This document shows, piece after piece, positions 17,428 through 26,878 of a stretch of DNA of 64,000 nucleotides; within the stretch, counting starts at the first letter, position 1, and every line of letters begins with the position of its first letter. Both the position numbers and the translations under genes were made by a program. Origin of the DNA: Mangrovivirga halotolerans (GTDB lineage: Bacteria; Bacteroidota; Bacteroidia; Cytophagales; Cyclobacteriaceae); the NCBI RefSeq assembly GCF_026241165.1, contig NZ_JAPFQN010000003.1, forward strand, positions 1 through 64,000, written 5' to 3'. Under the pieces are notes generated by a model, which was not told the origin of the DNA, made no database searches, and worked only from the letters and a program-made list of their open reading frames with translations.

Positions 17428-17886
17428 ATGACTTCAATGATAAGAAGGTACGATCCCACATCCGATTATGAAGAAGTAGTTGAGATCTTTAAGTTGAATA
17501 CCCCGGTTCATTTTGACCCGGAAGAACTACCTAATTTTGAAAATTATCTCGATACCAATAATAATAATTATTTTGTTATAGAAGAATCAGGAGTTATTAA
17601 AGGCTGTGGTGGGTATCACATTATGAATAATAATGATGTAGCCCGTTTAAGCTGGGATATAATCCATCCTGATTACCATGGAGAAGGTAAAGGGAGCGAA
17701 CTGGTGAATTTTATTTTAAATCTTATTTCTGAAGATGAAGATGTCTCTTCCATTGAAGTTTGGACCTCACAGGTGGCAAATTCTTTCTATTATAAATTTG
17801 GCTTTAGGTCTATTGAAATGGTAAAAGATTACTGGGCTGTAGGATTTGATCTGTATCGTATGCAGATAGATTTAAAAAAAGTGTAG
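17428..17886 (+). CDS. GNAT family N-acetyltransferase
   Basis: 152-aa single-domain acetyl-CoA-dependent acetyltransferase. The acetyl-CoA pyrophosphate loop appears as HPDYHGEGKGSELVNFIL (Q/RxxGxG/A type, here HGEGKG) near residues 82-99, preceded by the beta strands VARLSWDIIHP, and followed by NSFYYKFGFRSIE, the usual FYxxxGF segment. The substrate, possibly a small amine or a protein N-terminus, cannot be read. It has its own 277-bp upstream region, in which I see no clear structure, and a weak hairpin overlaps its stop codon (AGTGTAGT/ACTACACT, 17880-17907). Confidence 0.92.
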   Translation: MTSMIRRYDPTSDYEEVVEIFKLNTPVHFDPEELPNFENYLDTNNNNYFVIEESGVIKGCGGYHIMNNNDVARLSWDIIHPDYHGEGKGSELVNFILNLISEDEDVSSIEVWTSQVANSFYYKFGFRSIEMVKDYWAVGFDLYRMQIDLKKV

Positions 17887-18133
17887 TAAATATTAATTCA
17901 CTACACTTGTTAAACCTAAACCTTTTTCTAAACCTGATAGATAAAAAGCAAATTAGATGCCAATCGATAAGATTGATTTTGTTTATTTTTAGTTTATAAT
18001 CCTAAGTAGCTATTAAACAGTGAGTTTGTATAATATATTCTGAAACATTAAAGAGAAGCTTAGCTGAAGTTTGCTTGCTTCTTTGTTCGAAATTGGTGTA
18101 ATTATATATATAACCGAACAATTTATTACTTCA

Positions 18134-18844
18134 ATGAGTACACCAGATTTCAGTAACCTTAAAGCCATTTATATTAATTGCACTCTAAAGAAATCTCCCA
18201 GACTAAGCAATACAGAAAAGCTTATGGAAGTATCAATGGGAATAATGAAAAGGGAGGGAGTTCAGGTAGATTATGTACGGTTTGTAGATCATAATATTGC
18301 ATCTGGTGTTTTACCCGACATGAAAGATGAGGGATGGGAAAAAGATGAGTGGCCAGAACTTTACAAGAAAATTGCAGATGCTAATATATTAGTAGTAGGT
18401 AGCCCTATTTGGTTAGGAGAGATGTCTTCTGAAACGAAAAAGCTTATAGAACGGATATATGCTATGAGTGGGGAGAAAAATGATAAAGGTCAGTATGTAT
18501 TTTACGGAAAAGCCGGAGGTTGTATAATTACAGGAAATGAAGATGGCGTTAAACATTGTTCTATGGGGATATTATATAGTTTACAGCATGTAGGCTATAC
18601 GATACCACCTCAATCTGATGCTGGTTGGATAGGAGAAGCAGGTCCTGGGCCAAGTTATGCAGAAGAAGGTTCAGGTGGACCTGAGAGTGACTTCACCAAC
18701 CGTAATACAACTTTTATGACCTATAATTTATTAAATATTGCCTCTTTATATAAATCCAACAATGGCATTAATAATTATGGTAATTCTGTAGATTTGTGGG
18801 AAAAGGGAGAGCGGTGGAAATTTGAGCCTCCGAAGATTAATTAA
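18134..18844 (+). CDS. Flavodoxin-family NAD(P)H-dependent FMN reductase
   Basis: 236 aa from the ATG at 18134; the TTG at 18071 would add 21 hydrophobic residues in front of the first strand and is unlikely. The flavodoxin-like fold shows KAIYINCTLKKSPRLSNTEKL (first strand and FMN phosphate loop, split here by a longer linker), ILVVGSPIWLGEMSSETKKLIER (second FMN loop with the conserved SPIWxG) and GGCIITGNEDG (third loop). These are the features of the NADPH-dependent FMN reductase/azoreductase group. It is followed by a membrane protein gene after seven bp and may share its transcript. Confidence 0.88.
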   Translation: MSTPDFSNLKAIYINCTLKKSPRLSNTEKLMEVSMGIMKREGVQVDYVRFVDHNIASGVLPDMKDEGWEKDEWPELYKKIADANILVVGSPIWLGEMSSETKKLIERIYAMSGEKNDKGQYVFYGKAGGCIITGNEDGVKHCSMGILYSLQHVGYTIPPQSDAGWIGEAGPGPSYAEEGSGGPESDFTNRNTTFMTYNLLNIASLYKSNNGINNYGNSVDLWEKGERWKFEPPKIN

Positions 18845-18851
18845 TTTTTTT

Positions 18852-19301
18852 ATGATCACATTCAGAATAATAATAATCCTAACCTGTATTTATGCATTGT
18901 ATAATTTTTTCAGGGTTGATGATATATTATCAAAAGTAATTTTGGGACTCCAGGTTTTATTTGTTGGATTATTGAGCTTTGAAGATTCAACTACTACAAC
19001 TGTCAGTTTTATTTTATTTAATATTTCATTGGTATTGATTTTAGTTTATGCTTTTACCAGGGAGCATTTTAATCCCTGGAAGAAATGGATTATGGTTGCT
19101 CTTTCCGGAATTTTATTGATTGGTAATTTCTTTAAATATTTGCATTTGCCTTTTGTGGAACTTGTTAGCAAATTAGCAGTACTTCCGATAGTAGGAGTTG
19201 CTTACCTTTCTTATAAGTATCCTACCAGAATGCGAAATGAATTCGGCTTTCTTGTTATTACTGCGGCTTTTGCCTTGATAAATATTCTAAGGATTTCATA
19301 A
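18852..19301 (+). CDS. Small multi-pass membrane protein
   Basis: 149 aa from the ATG at 18852; the alternative TTG start at 18822 would overlap the flavodoxin gene. Almost the whole chain is hydrophobic, with about five helices near residues 2-20, 28-45, 48-64, 78-94 and 110-143. No motif points to a function. It sits between a flavodoxin-like reductase and a LytTR-type regulator with 7 and 9 bp gaps, so the three are probably one transcript, and it may be a partner of the regulator. I do not recognise the family. Confidence 0.7.
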   Translation: MITFRIIIILTCIYALYNFFRVDDILSKVILGLQVLFVGLLSFEDSTTTTVSFILFNISLVLILVYAFTREHFNPWKKWIMVALSGILLIGNFFKYLHLPFVELVSKLAVLPIVGVAYLSYKYPTRMRNEFGFLVITAAFALINILRIS

Positions 19302-19310
19302 TTTATTCAA

Positions 19311-20069
19311 ATGAGGTTTGATATAAACTCATATAAAAAGCAGCTGTGGCTTTCTATTTCTACGGGTGTTTTTTTATTTGTAGTATTGTATTTATACAGA
19401 TCTTTTGGAATTCAAACTAATGAATCATTATCAGGTCATGGGTTATTATTCAGAGCATCCAGTTTTGGATTTTTAACTTCAATAACATTTTTTTTAAATG
19501 AATTTATTATTGCTCCAACAGTTACTCACAATAATATCAAAAAACAGATAGCCTGGAGATTGTGGGAAATATTTTCTGCAGCTACTGCATCCTTTCTATT
19601 GTTTAATTATTTCTGGAATTGGACGGAATTTAATTTTACCGCCTATTTTTTAATGATTTTCGAGTTTTTTATAGTAATGATTATTCCAGTGGGGCTGGTA
19701 AATCTTATAATGAAGAATAATTATTCAACAGACTATAAAATAATTGCTTTAAAAGCAGAAAATGGGAAAACCCAGTTATCATTAAACCCTGATAAATTAT
19801 ATTTTATAAAATCCGATGATAATTATGTGATTGTATACTTTGAATCCAATGGCAGCTTAAAAAAGAAGCTGATCAGGAATTCTTTAAAAAACGTTGAGAA
19901 TGAATTCAAGGATATCCTTATTCGGAGTCAAAGGAGCTATTTAGTTAACCCCCTAACATTCCAATATATCGAAACTTCAGGGAAAAAAACTACTTTAGTT
20001 TATCCTCATCATTTAACTGTTCCGGTATCTCCAAGGTATCAGGAGGAATTTGCTAATTTGAATAATTGA
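19311..20069 (+). CDS. Membrane-anchored LytTR-type transcription regulator
   Basis: 252 aa. Four hydrophobic helices occupy residues 12-145 and a LytTR DNA-binding domain the last ~100 residues: LNPDKLYFIKSDDNYVIVYF, the usual opening strand pair with the conserved I-x-x-x-x-N-Y-V/I, then RNSLKNVENEF, RSQRSYLVNP and LTVPVSPRYQEEF, which is the typical family ending. Unlike classical LytR/AgrA regulators it has no receiver domain; a membrane part replaces it, an arrangement common in Bacteroidota. It probably senses a membrane or envelope state directly and acts at nearby promoters. The small membrane protein gene lies nine bp upstream. Confidence 0.9.
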   Translation: MRFDINSYKKQLWLSISTGVFLFVVLYLYRSFGIQTNESLSGHGLLFRASSFGFLTSITFFLNEFIIAPTVTHNNIKKQIAWRLWEIFSAATASFLLFNYFWNWTEFNFTAYFLMIFEFFIVMIIPVGLVNLIMKNNYSTDYKIIALKAENGKTQLSLNPDKLYFIKSDDNYVIVYFESNGSLKKKLIRNSLKNVENEFKDILIRSQRSYLVNPLTFQYIETSGKKTTLVYPHHLTVPVSPRYQEEFANLNN

Positions 20070-20162
20070 AATTTGACCACAAATAGGTTGTTTTCATCCC
20101 AAACTGATTAAAAAACCTTGTGAAATAGGCTGAGACACTGCTTTATTGCAAAAAGATTTTAT

Positions 20163-21311
20163 ATGAAAGTATTATTATCAATCACTCTGATTGCAATATT
20201 CTTTACGAATTGTGAAAGAGAAAATGATCAAATTAAGGAGGTTGTAAATCTTAATGATCATCTGGAAAGCTTAATTATTAATGAAAATAAAGCTGGAAAG
20301 TTTGATGGGACAATCGTAGTGGGCGGAAAAAATATTGAAACTTTTGAAAAAGCTGTAGGTATCGCTGATCGGAATTGGGGAATAGCTATGGAAAGAAATT
20401 TTGTTTTTGATATCGCCTCCCTGAATAAAAGCTTTATTGCAGCATTGATCATTATTGCCCAGGAAGAAGGCAAACTCAAAACCTCAGATAAACTAACAGA
20501 TCATTTAAGTGATTTTGATTATTCAGGTGCATTTTCTGATAAAATCACAATACATCAAATGCTTACTCATACTTCCGGACTTCCTAATTATGATGGGGTA
20601 GATGAGGATTTGAAAAAGGAAAATTTTCTAAAATTTAAACGATCAAACTTTAAAAACTCCGAATATGTTGACTTTATCAGTAACCTTGATACGGTTGCTA
20701 GTCCGGGAGTGAAATTTCATTATAGCAATTTTGCTTATCACCTGTTGCCAATTATTCTGGAAAATATTTATGGTGTAACATTTGATGAATTACTTCAAAG
20801 AAAGATTTGTGAACCATTGAAACTCACGAATACTTATTCTGAAACAAATAATAAAGTTGTTCATAGAAATGTGGTGAGAGCATATGAATTCGACCCTTCA
20901 AGTGGAAAATTTGTATCAAATGATTTCATTGATCTTACCCTCGGGAGAAGAATTTTTAGCACCAGCGAAGACCTTTATAAGTGGGCAAAATCTTTTGATG
21001 ATTTATCTATATTATCTAAAAACTCTGTTAAACTAATTCAGACAAATTATTTGAAAGAGATAAGGGACGATATTTCATACGGATATGGCTGGGCGATATT
21101 CGATGGTGAGCATCAATATTCATTTGGTAATCTTTCGATTGATGATAACTATGTTATTCACGGAGGTAATACCGGGGGGTACAGATCACTATTAGTAAAT
21201 GTGAATAATGGGGAAATTATAATATCAATATTATCAAACATAGGTGGTAAATCAGATCTTTTGACGATGGCTGCTACTATTATTAAAACATATAAATCAA
21301 ATAAATCATGA
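20163..21311 (+). CDS. Class C beta-lactamase-like serine hydrolase, lipoprotein
   Basis: 382 aa. A lipobox (FFTNC, Cys17) anchors it to the envelope. The beta-lactamase/DD-peptidase fold shows all three motifs: SxxK as Ser86-Leu-Asn-Lys89 (DIASLNKSF), YxN as Tyr187-Ser-Asn189 (FHYSNFAYH), and HxG as HGGNTGGYRS near residue 333. Members are esterases, D-aminopeptidases or peptidases acting on peptidoglycan pieces or peptides; true beta-lactamase activity is unlikely given the general family. The stop codon overlaps the start codon of the next gene (ATGA at 21308), showing translational coupling with a small exported protein. Confidence 0.92.
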   Translation: MKVLLSITLIAIFFTNCERENDQIKEVVNLNDHLESLIINENKAGKFDGTIVVGGKNIETFEKAVGIADRNWGIAMERNFVFDIASLNKSFIAALIIIAQEEGKLKTSDKLTDHLSDFDYSGAFSDKITIHQMLTHTSGLPNYDGVDEDLKKENFLKFKRSNFKNSEYVDFISNLDTVASPGVKFHYSNFAYHLLPIILENIYGVTFDELLQRKICEPLKLTNTYSETNNKVVHRNVVRAYEFDPSSGKFVSNDFIDLTLGRRIFSTSEDLYKWAKSFDDLSILSKNSVKLIQTNYLKEIRDDISYGYGWAIFDGEHQYSFGNLSIDDNYVIHGGNTGGYRSLLVNVNNGEIIISILSNIGGKSDLLTMAATIIKTYKSNKS

Positions 21312-21970
21312 AACTGAAATTCGGGATACTTTTATTTTTAATTACAAGTGCTCTACTAACTGCTCAAAATGTGAATATAGCCGGACTTTGGCAGGTAGAA
21401 AAGGTAGTCGTGGGAGATCGGGATATGACTCCGATAGCAAAATGGACCAGAATTCATGGTGATGGAACGTATGAAACAGGTAACGGATGGTTACAAAATG
21501 GTGCGGGATTATGGTCGTTTAATCAAAGTGAAAATACGATTTCCACAAAAGACAAATATGGGATTCAAGATCCCTTTGGTGCATTTGATATAAGTTATAA
21601 AGGTAATTCTATGGTCTGGTCGAGGATGGAAGAAGGAATGGAAGTTCAAGTATTCTGGGAAAGAATAAATGAGCTTCCTCGGAGTCATGCAGATAAAATA
21701 ACCGGAAAGTGGAAGTCGGAAGATAAAGACGGTGAATCGCATTCAATATTTTTCAGATGGGATAAAATATTTGTCATAGATAAAGATGAAGAAAAGGAAA
21801 CCGGGTACTGGATTCCGAATGCTCATAAACCAGAAGTAGGATTTATTAGCCATGATCAATCGCAGCCTCATAAGTATTATAAAGTTGAATTTGAAGACGA
21901 TAAGTTGATTTTAACCGGAGTTAGTGAAGAGGTTAAAGGTGATGTGCTTACCTATGTCAAAAGCAATTAA
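21308..21970 (+). CDS. Exported protein of unknown function coupled to the serine hydrolase
   Basis: 220 aa with signal peptide (MKLKFGILLFLITSALLTAQ). The mature chain is rich in Trp, Gly and beta-strand-forming stretches, with two similar halves: GLWQVEKVVVGD...WSRMEEGMEVQVFWERI and GKWKSEDKDGES...GYWIPNAHKPEVGFISHD in outline, reminiscent of a doubled lipocalin-like beta barrel. No family is recognised with confidence. The ATG overlaps the stop of the serine hydrolase gene by four bases, so it may bind or assist that enzyme. A bidirectional terminator follows. Confidence 0.75.
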   Translation: MKLKFGILLFLITSALLTAQNVNIAGLWQVEKVVVGDRDMTPIAKWTRIHGDGTYETGNGWLQNGAGLWSFNQSENTISTKDKYGIQDPFGAFDISYKGNSMVWSRMEEGMEVQVFWERINELPRSHADKITGKWKSEDKDGESHSIFFRWDKIFVIDKDEEKETGYWIPNAHKPEVGFISHDQSQPHKYYKVEFEDDKLILTGVSEEVKGDVLTYVKSN

Positions 21971-21978
21971 AGCAAATA

Positions 21979-22013
21979 AAAAGGAGAAAGGTCATTTGAC
22001 TCTTTCTCCTTTT
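21979..22013. terminator. Bidirectional terminator between convergent genes
   Basis: AAAAGGAGAAAG (21979-21990) pairs perfectly with CTTTCTCCTTTT (22002-22013), and the loop holds an inner GTCA/TGAC pair. The A-rich left arm and T-rich right arm make it work from both sides. Confidence 0.9.
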
Positions 22014-22050
22014 ATTAGTAATGTTATTATAATTTTATTTAAAGAGCTTT

Positions 22051-24042
22051 TTATAATTCGGAAACAGTTGTTCTTGAAATAATTACCTCCTTATTGAATC
22101 TTTCTATCATTATTTCAAAATATCTCTTTAGTTTAGGATAATCCTCAGGAGAATATACATTTTGCTTGAGATTAAAATTGGCATTAATGCTAATTATATT
22201 GGCTAGTTGTATATATTCAATTTCTATTCCAATTAAGTTGTTGGAAAGCTCAAAAGGTTCTGGTATAAACTTGACTTCGTATCCTTCAGGAACTTTTATT
22301 TTTGATATATATTGTTGTTCGAAAGGATAAATAAAATCAACCGGATATGATCGTGATTCTTCTTTGAAAGGATTTTCTGAAAGAGGGAAATTTAAAAAAG
22401 GTTTTATTATCAGATCATTATTTATAGTTGAAGCTTCTTTTTCTCCCTTTATTATAATAGAATACGGCATGTCAGGATTATCATATCCTTTTGTTCTTAT
22501 TGTATTAATTTCTGTAATACCATTTTTTTCAGCGTATTCCTTTATTTTATCTTCATTATTATCAAAAGTTTTTTTTGTTTGAGAGGCAACGTAGAATGAG
22601 CTCACATTAACAAATTGGATGTCAAGGCGATTGGCATTAATTGGTTCAATTATAAATATATGCTTATCGATAGAGGGTATATTATTAGAAAGAGTCAGCC
22701 ATCTTGGCTCTTCATCATTAATTATTAGTCCAACCCCGTTTATGCTGTTTGTTGGTATTAGGTTATACCTTAAAGTTGGGTCAATACCATCTATTAGTAT
22801 ACCAGGATTCTCAATAAAGATCAGCACATGGTTGAAATAGTGTTTAAAAGGATAATTACTCTTGATTTTACCGTGATTTCTGGTTGAGATGATTACAGGT
22901 TTTGCATTTATTCCGGCTTCAATTAAAAGAGCAGTTAATAAAAGGTTTATTTCTGCTGAATTACCGGTTCTATTATCAATCACTTCTTTAGGCTTTTCTG
23001 AAGCATAGAATGAATAAAATTTATTCCAATGCATAAACTTTTTAAAAAAGTCCACTATGATTTTGGTCTTTTCCGAGTCTGATTTACCCTTTAAATCTAA
23101 TTTGGCTAAAATGTCCTTGCTTTCCTTTTTTGCCTTTTTAATGTATTTTCCAAAATCATCATGGTTACTTAAATCTTTACTTAAGGCAGGCCAGGTAGTT
23201 ATTATTTCTTTAGTTCCAGTGTATGGACTGTGGAATTTCGATAATTGAAAATCTATTTTTTTAATATAATCTGTAGGAGAGCTGATATATTTGTCAGGAT
23301 TATAAGCCGGCACATTCTTTAACCCAAATTTAAAAATTACATCATTGAATATTGATCCAGATCCTCTGTTTACCCCATAAACATCGATAATGTTGCCAAA
23401 TTGTCTTTCTACATCATCAATTTTTTTCTCTTTTATATCGAATTCAGATATTTGTTGTGAATCAAAAATATATTCATAAAAAGGGATCATTGCTACAGTG
23501 TATTCGCTGTATCGAGTCGGATAAAAGCTTTGGAAGGTCCAGTCTGGTAAATTAAAATGAAAAGGGGTTTCCAGCACGTATTTTATATCATAAACAGTTC
23601 CGGCTTTTACATTTGGTATAGCAAATTTTTTTGCTCTCCATCTTTCGTTGATTTTCTCATCATAAATTGAGTTTTTATCCAACAAAGTGAATGTTTTGTT
23701 TCCATTTTCGAGATTATAGCTAATTACTTCTATTTTTTTTACGTATTCAGTTTTACCATAACCATCTACATAATAATCGATCGAAAACTCAGCATTTTCA
23801 GCTCCTGCTTTAGTATAAACTTTTACTCTTTTTGACCTGGTAAATTGTATGTTGTATCCATCATCAGTATCAATAAATTTTGAATTCCCGATATCAAATA
23901 GGATTACGGCATCCGATTCAGGAAAGACAGAATCTTTCTTTTGCTTAAGGATGTCTATTGGTACGTTATTACTTGCTAATTCCTGGCCAATACTAATGTT
24001 TATTGTGAAAAGAGTTAAAAAAATAATTGGTAAATGCTTCAT
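22051..24042 (-). CDS. DUF3857/transglutaminase-like protein with catalytic Cys replaced
   Basis: 663-aa exported protein (signal peptide ending at IGQ, residue 19). The first ~250 residues form a DUF3857 domain (YVKKIEVISYN, VKAGTVYDIKYVLETP). A transglutaminase-like fold follows at about 310-450. Where active members have GDCxxxA the chain reads TGNSAEINLLLTALL, so Ser takes the place of Cys; the His (YFNHVLIF) and Asp (LIDGIDPT) positions remain. The last ~190 residues are a beta-rich tail. It is therefore probably not an active cysteine enzyme. The start codon overlaps the stop of the upstream paralogue by four bases. Role unknown; these pairs are common in Bacteroidota envelopes. Confidence 0.87.
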   Translation of the reverse strand: MKHLPIIFLTLFTINISIGQELASNNVPIDILKQKKDSVFPESDAVILFDIGNSKFIDTDDGYNIQFTRSKRVKVYTKAGAENAEFSIDYYVDGYGKTEYVKKIEVISYNLENGNKTFTLLDKNSIYDEKINERWRAKKFAIPNVKAGTVYDIKYVLETPFHFNLPDWTFQSFYPTRYSEYTVAMIPFYEYIFDSQQISEFDIKEKKIDDVERQFGNIIDVYGVNRGSGSIFNDVIFKFGLKNVPAYNPDKYISSPTDYIKKIDFQLSKFHSPYTGTKEIITTWPALSKDLSNHDDFGKYIKKAKKESKDILAKLDLKGKSDSEKTKIIVDFFKKFMHWNKFYSFYASEKPKEVIDNRTGNSAEINLLLTALLIEAGINAKPVIISTRNHGKIKSNYPFKHYFNHVLIFIENPGILIDGIDPTLRYNLIPTNSINGVGLIINDEEPRWLTLSNNIPSIDKHIFIIEPINANRLDIQFVNVSSFYVASQTKKTFDNNEDKIKEYAEKNGITEINTIRTKGYDNPDMPYSIIIKGEKEASTINNDLIIKPFLNFPLSENPFKEESRSYPVDFIYPFEQQYISKIKVPEGYEVKFIPEPFELSNNLIGIEIEYIQLANIISINANFNLKQNVYSPEDYPKLKRYFEIMIERFNKEVIISRTTVSEL

Positions 24043-25874
24043 TTCAATTTTATTATAGATTGGTTTTGTATTTCTTTGATCTGATCTGTGAACTCATAGA
24101 AGTCCTGATAACTTTTCTTATCGTATACCCCTGAGTAAACGTTAAGTGATTTATAAATAATCAATTTTTTACCATCGATCCTGAAATTTTGTTCGTACAC
24201 TCCAAATTTTGAGGATAAAACCTTATTTTCAGGTAGTTGGATTTTACTAAGGTCAATATTGGTGATACTATAGGTATATTGATCAACTTCCCAGGTTGGA
24301 AAATCAAACTTTAACTTCGTTTTTCTTTCTGACGGTTTGTCTAATTTTTTAAATGTATAATGAGGAACCTCTAGAATAAGATAAGGTCCAATTCTTCTCA
24401 AGGCTTTTTTTATAGAAAGATCTGCTGATAGGATCAGGCTATGATTATCCTCGCTGTTTTTTTCTATAATCCAATTATTCACAACAAAATTTCTCAGATG
24501 AATAAAATCACTTATATACTCATCAGTTATTGTTCTGTCTAATATTGAATTTAAATAAGCCATTTCTTCAAATTCAATTCCTTTAGCTGTTTTGTGAATG
24601 GATACCTTTCCTTCTCCATTTTGATTCAATTCAAAATTGTAAGTAGTGATCACTTTATTATCCTCACCGGCTAGTTTGGGTATTCGGATAAATTTGCTTT
24701 GATCTTTGTCGATCAAGAAACCATAGCGGTTTTGCGTAAAAGATCCATTGTAGTCGAATGGTAATATGTTGGTAGTGTTTTCCAGCCAAATAGTATCTGA
24801 TTGAACAGGTACAGTCAAAATCACATGGTTAAACTGAAGGCTGGGGATGCTTCTATTTATTGGGTGAATTTCTTTGCCAGCATTAACAAGAGTATAATAT
24901 GATTCAATTCCAGCTTCTTCAAGCAACGATTTCATGTAAATTGTTAATGCTTTACAGTCGCCGTACTTATTTTTTGATACATAGGAGGCTGGGTAAGGAT
25001 CAAGGCCACCTTTATCTATTGAAATATTTATGTATCTGGTGTTCTTTTGTAAATAATTATAAAGTTTGGAAATGATCTCTTTTTTGCTATTGCTATTTTG
25101 ACAAATTTCTCTGACTATTTCTTTATCGGATTCAGGAAGGTCATTACGGTCTTTTATTATGTTGTATTGCCAATTGCCAATTGATTTCCAGGATTCAAAA
25201 CTTCCATGTTTGATGTATTCGAAATTTTCAGGTAATACAGTGATTTCAGCTGAAAGTTCAGTTGGAGATTCTCCGTAGGATTCTTTTTCGGGAAGCTCAA
25301 AGTTTTTAACCTTCCACAGGTAGGTGATTTCACCCTTATTTACAGATTTTTCTACAGGTATATTATGATCATTATATATTTTGACAGTTTCTTCAGCTGG
25401 CACAATGACTTTTAATGTCGCATTGAAAGTAGGTAGTTCGTGAAAAAGGTAGGGACGCCAGGAAGCATAATTTAGAGTAGATGCTTCTGTAATTGTATAT
25501 TTATAATATATATAATATGGATATGTGCTATGTTTGATATCGAAGCTTGTGACCTTATAATCCATGAAAAAAGAGCCACTGAATTTTGCTGATTTCTCTA
25601 GGAAATCTTTCTTTTTTAATTTTCTAACTTTTTCTCCATATCCTTCAATGAGATAAGCATCATGAATTTTTAATTCCATTTGGTCAGAATGAAGTATTTC
25701 TATCTTAGAGTATTTTTCTGACTCTTTTCGGTTATTAATTTTTATTTTGATTTCGCAGGTAGTTTCTACCTTATTGTTTTTGACTTCTACCGTTGTATGG
25801 TATTCAGTGACCTGACTATAGGATATAAAAGGATAGCAGATTAATATAATCAGCCAATTATAAAAATTATACAC
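24039..25874 (-). CDS. DUF3857/transglutaminase-like protein with intact Cys
   Basis: 611 aa from a GTG start at 25874, chosen because it gives a complete signal peptide (ends near FISYSQ) and no ATG lies close by. It has the same layout as the downstream gene: DUF3857 domain (about 20-240), transglutaminase core (about 260-400), beta-rich C-terminal part. The core keeps KYGDCKALTIYMKSLLEEAG with the catalytic Cys and FNHVILTV with the His; the third residue is in the WLENT segment, Glu instead of the usual Asp. It may act as a peptidase or cross-linking enzyme in the envelope. It is the first gene of a two-gene operon with the Cys-less paralogue. Confidence 0.87.
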   Translation of the reverse strand: MYNFYNWLIILICYPFISYSQVTEYHTTVEVKNNKVETTCEIKIKINNRKESEKYSKIEILHSDQMELKIHDAYLIEGYGEKVRKLKKKDFLEKSAKFSGSFFMDYKVTSFDIKHSTYPYYIYYKYTITEASTLNYASWRPYLFHELPTFNATLKVIVPAEETVKIYNDHNIPVEKSVNKGEITYLWKVKNFELPEKESYGESPTELSAEITVLPENFEYIKHGSFESWKSIGNWQYNIIKDRNDLPESDKEIVREICQNSNSKKEIISKLYNYLQKNTRYINISIDKGGLDPYPASYVSKNKYGDCKALTIYMKSLLEEAGIESYYTLVNAGKEIHPINRSIPSLQFNHVILTVPVQSDTIWLENTTNILPFDYNGSFTQNRYGFLIDKDQSKFIRIPKLAGEDNKVITTYNFELNQNGEGKVSIHKTAKGIEFEEMAYLNSILDRTITDEYISDFIHLRNFVVNNWIIEKNSEDNHSLILSADLSIKKALRRIGPYLILEVPHYTFKKLDKPSERKTKLKFDFPTWEVDQYTYSITNIDLSKIQLPENKVLSSKFGVYEQNFRIDGKKLIIYKSLNVYSGVYDKKSYQDFYEFTDQIKEIQNQSIIKLK

Positions 25875-26093
25875 AGCTCTTTAACCTAATATAGTTGAAA
25901 AAAATTTCGCGAAAGATAACGATTTTATTAAAAAAATTAAATTTATTTTACAATTCAATTCTTTTATCCTGATAGTTACTATGAAGGAACAGTTGGGAAA
26001 GAAATGTTTGAAAATTCTTTGTTGAAAAATTTAACTTTCATCCGAACGCAGTAAAAAAAGCAATTGTAGAATTTGTAAGAAAACCCTTTTCTA

Positions 26094-26840
26094 ATGACGA
26101 AATTGATAGCGTTTATAAATTTGGCTTTATTATTAACGGCATGTGTCATTAGTAATGACAAAATAGAAAAAAGGGTAAAACACCTATTGAATAAAAAGCA
26201 CGGTGTTGAAGTGGAAATCGAAAAGGTAGAAAGGGCAAAGAATCTGGGTGAAAACAGATATCGGTATTATGCTTATTTAAAAGATGATGAATTGGGAGGT
26301 TTTTCTGGTATCTATAATTCAAAAAAGGATGATATAACCAATGTTTCTATGGGTTTTATTCTTTTCAATTCGCGGTATAGACATGAAATAGAGAAGTTAG
26401 TTGGCCAGGATAAAGCGATTGTAAATGCTTACATTGATGCTATTGCGACCGATAGAAATATTGATTATCAAAATATAAGTCTCAAGGAATTATCTAATAA
26501 ATATGATGACACTAAACTAAGATTACATATTTACTTATTTTCTAATTCTACTAAGGACCAGGTTAACTGGAAGGAGTTAACGCCTGTAATTGATTATTTG
26601 AAAGATTATCCTGATCTAACCTTTGATCTGGTCTTTACTTTTTATCCGGAGACACTTTTAAATCAAGAAAACGTAAGGGCTTATAATTTTCGATTTGGCA
26701 CCGAATATTTAGGGGTTGAAGATAACTTCGAAGTTAATAATATGGATCGACGACTTGATCATTTTGAAGCACTAGATACCGACTTAAATACATTGGCTTC
26801 TAAGTGGAATGATAAGTTACCTACTTCTGAAAAGGATTAA
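26094..26840 (+). CDS. Lipoprotein of unknown function
   Basis: 248 aa; lipobox LLLTAC with Cys17. The mature part is polar with mixed helices and strands and no recognisable motif. A first half (about 20-90) looks like a small alpha/beta domain (KHLLNKKHGVEVEIEKVERA) and the second half has alternating strand-like stretches. It is divergent from the DUF3857 pair and convergent with the AAA ATPase gene. I do not recognise the family. Confidence 0.72.
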   Translation: MTKLIAFINLALLLTACVISNDKIEKRVKHLLNKKHGVEVEIEKVERAKNLGENRYRYYAYLKDDELGGFSGIYNSKKDDITNVSMGFILFNSRYRHEIEKLVGQDKAIVNAYIDAIATDRNIDYQNISLKELSNKYDDTKLRLHIYLFSNSTKDQVNWKELTPVIDYLKDYPDLTFDLVFTFYPETLLNQENVRAYNFRFGTEYLGVEDNFEVNNMDRRLDHFEALDTDLNTLASKWNDKLPTSEKD

Positions 26841-26878
26841 AGACTTTAAATTAATCTTCTTTGAATTTAAATTTTCTG

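Noticed and set aside
20163-21311. Antibiotic-resistance beta-lactamase
   Set aside because: It has the class C fold motifs but is a lipoprotein in a chromosomal context, like the many esterase/peptidase members of the family; nothing points to clinical-type beta-lactamase activity.
26841-26878. TTTAAATT...AATTTAAA inverted repeat between convergent genes as a terminator
   Set aside because: The stem is only A-T pairs and no proper T run follows; it would be weak.
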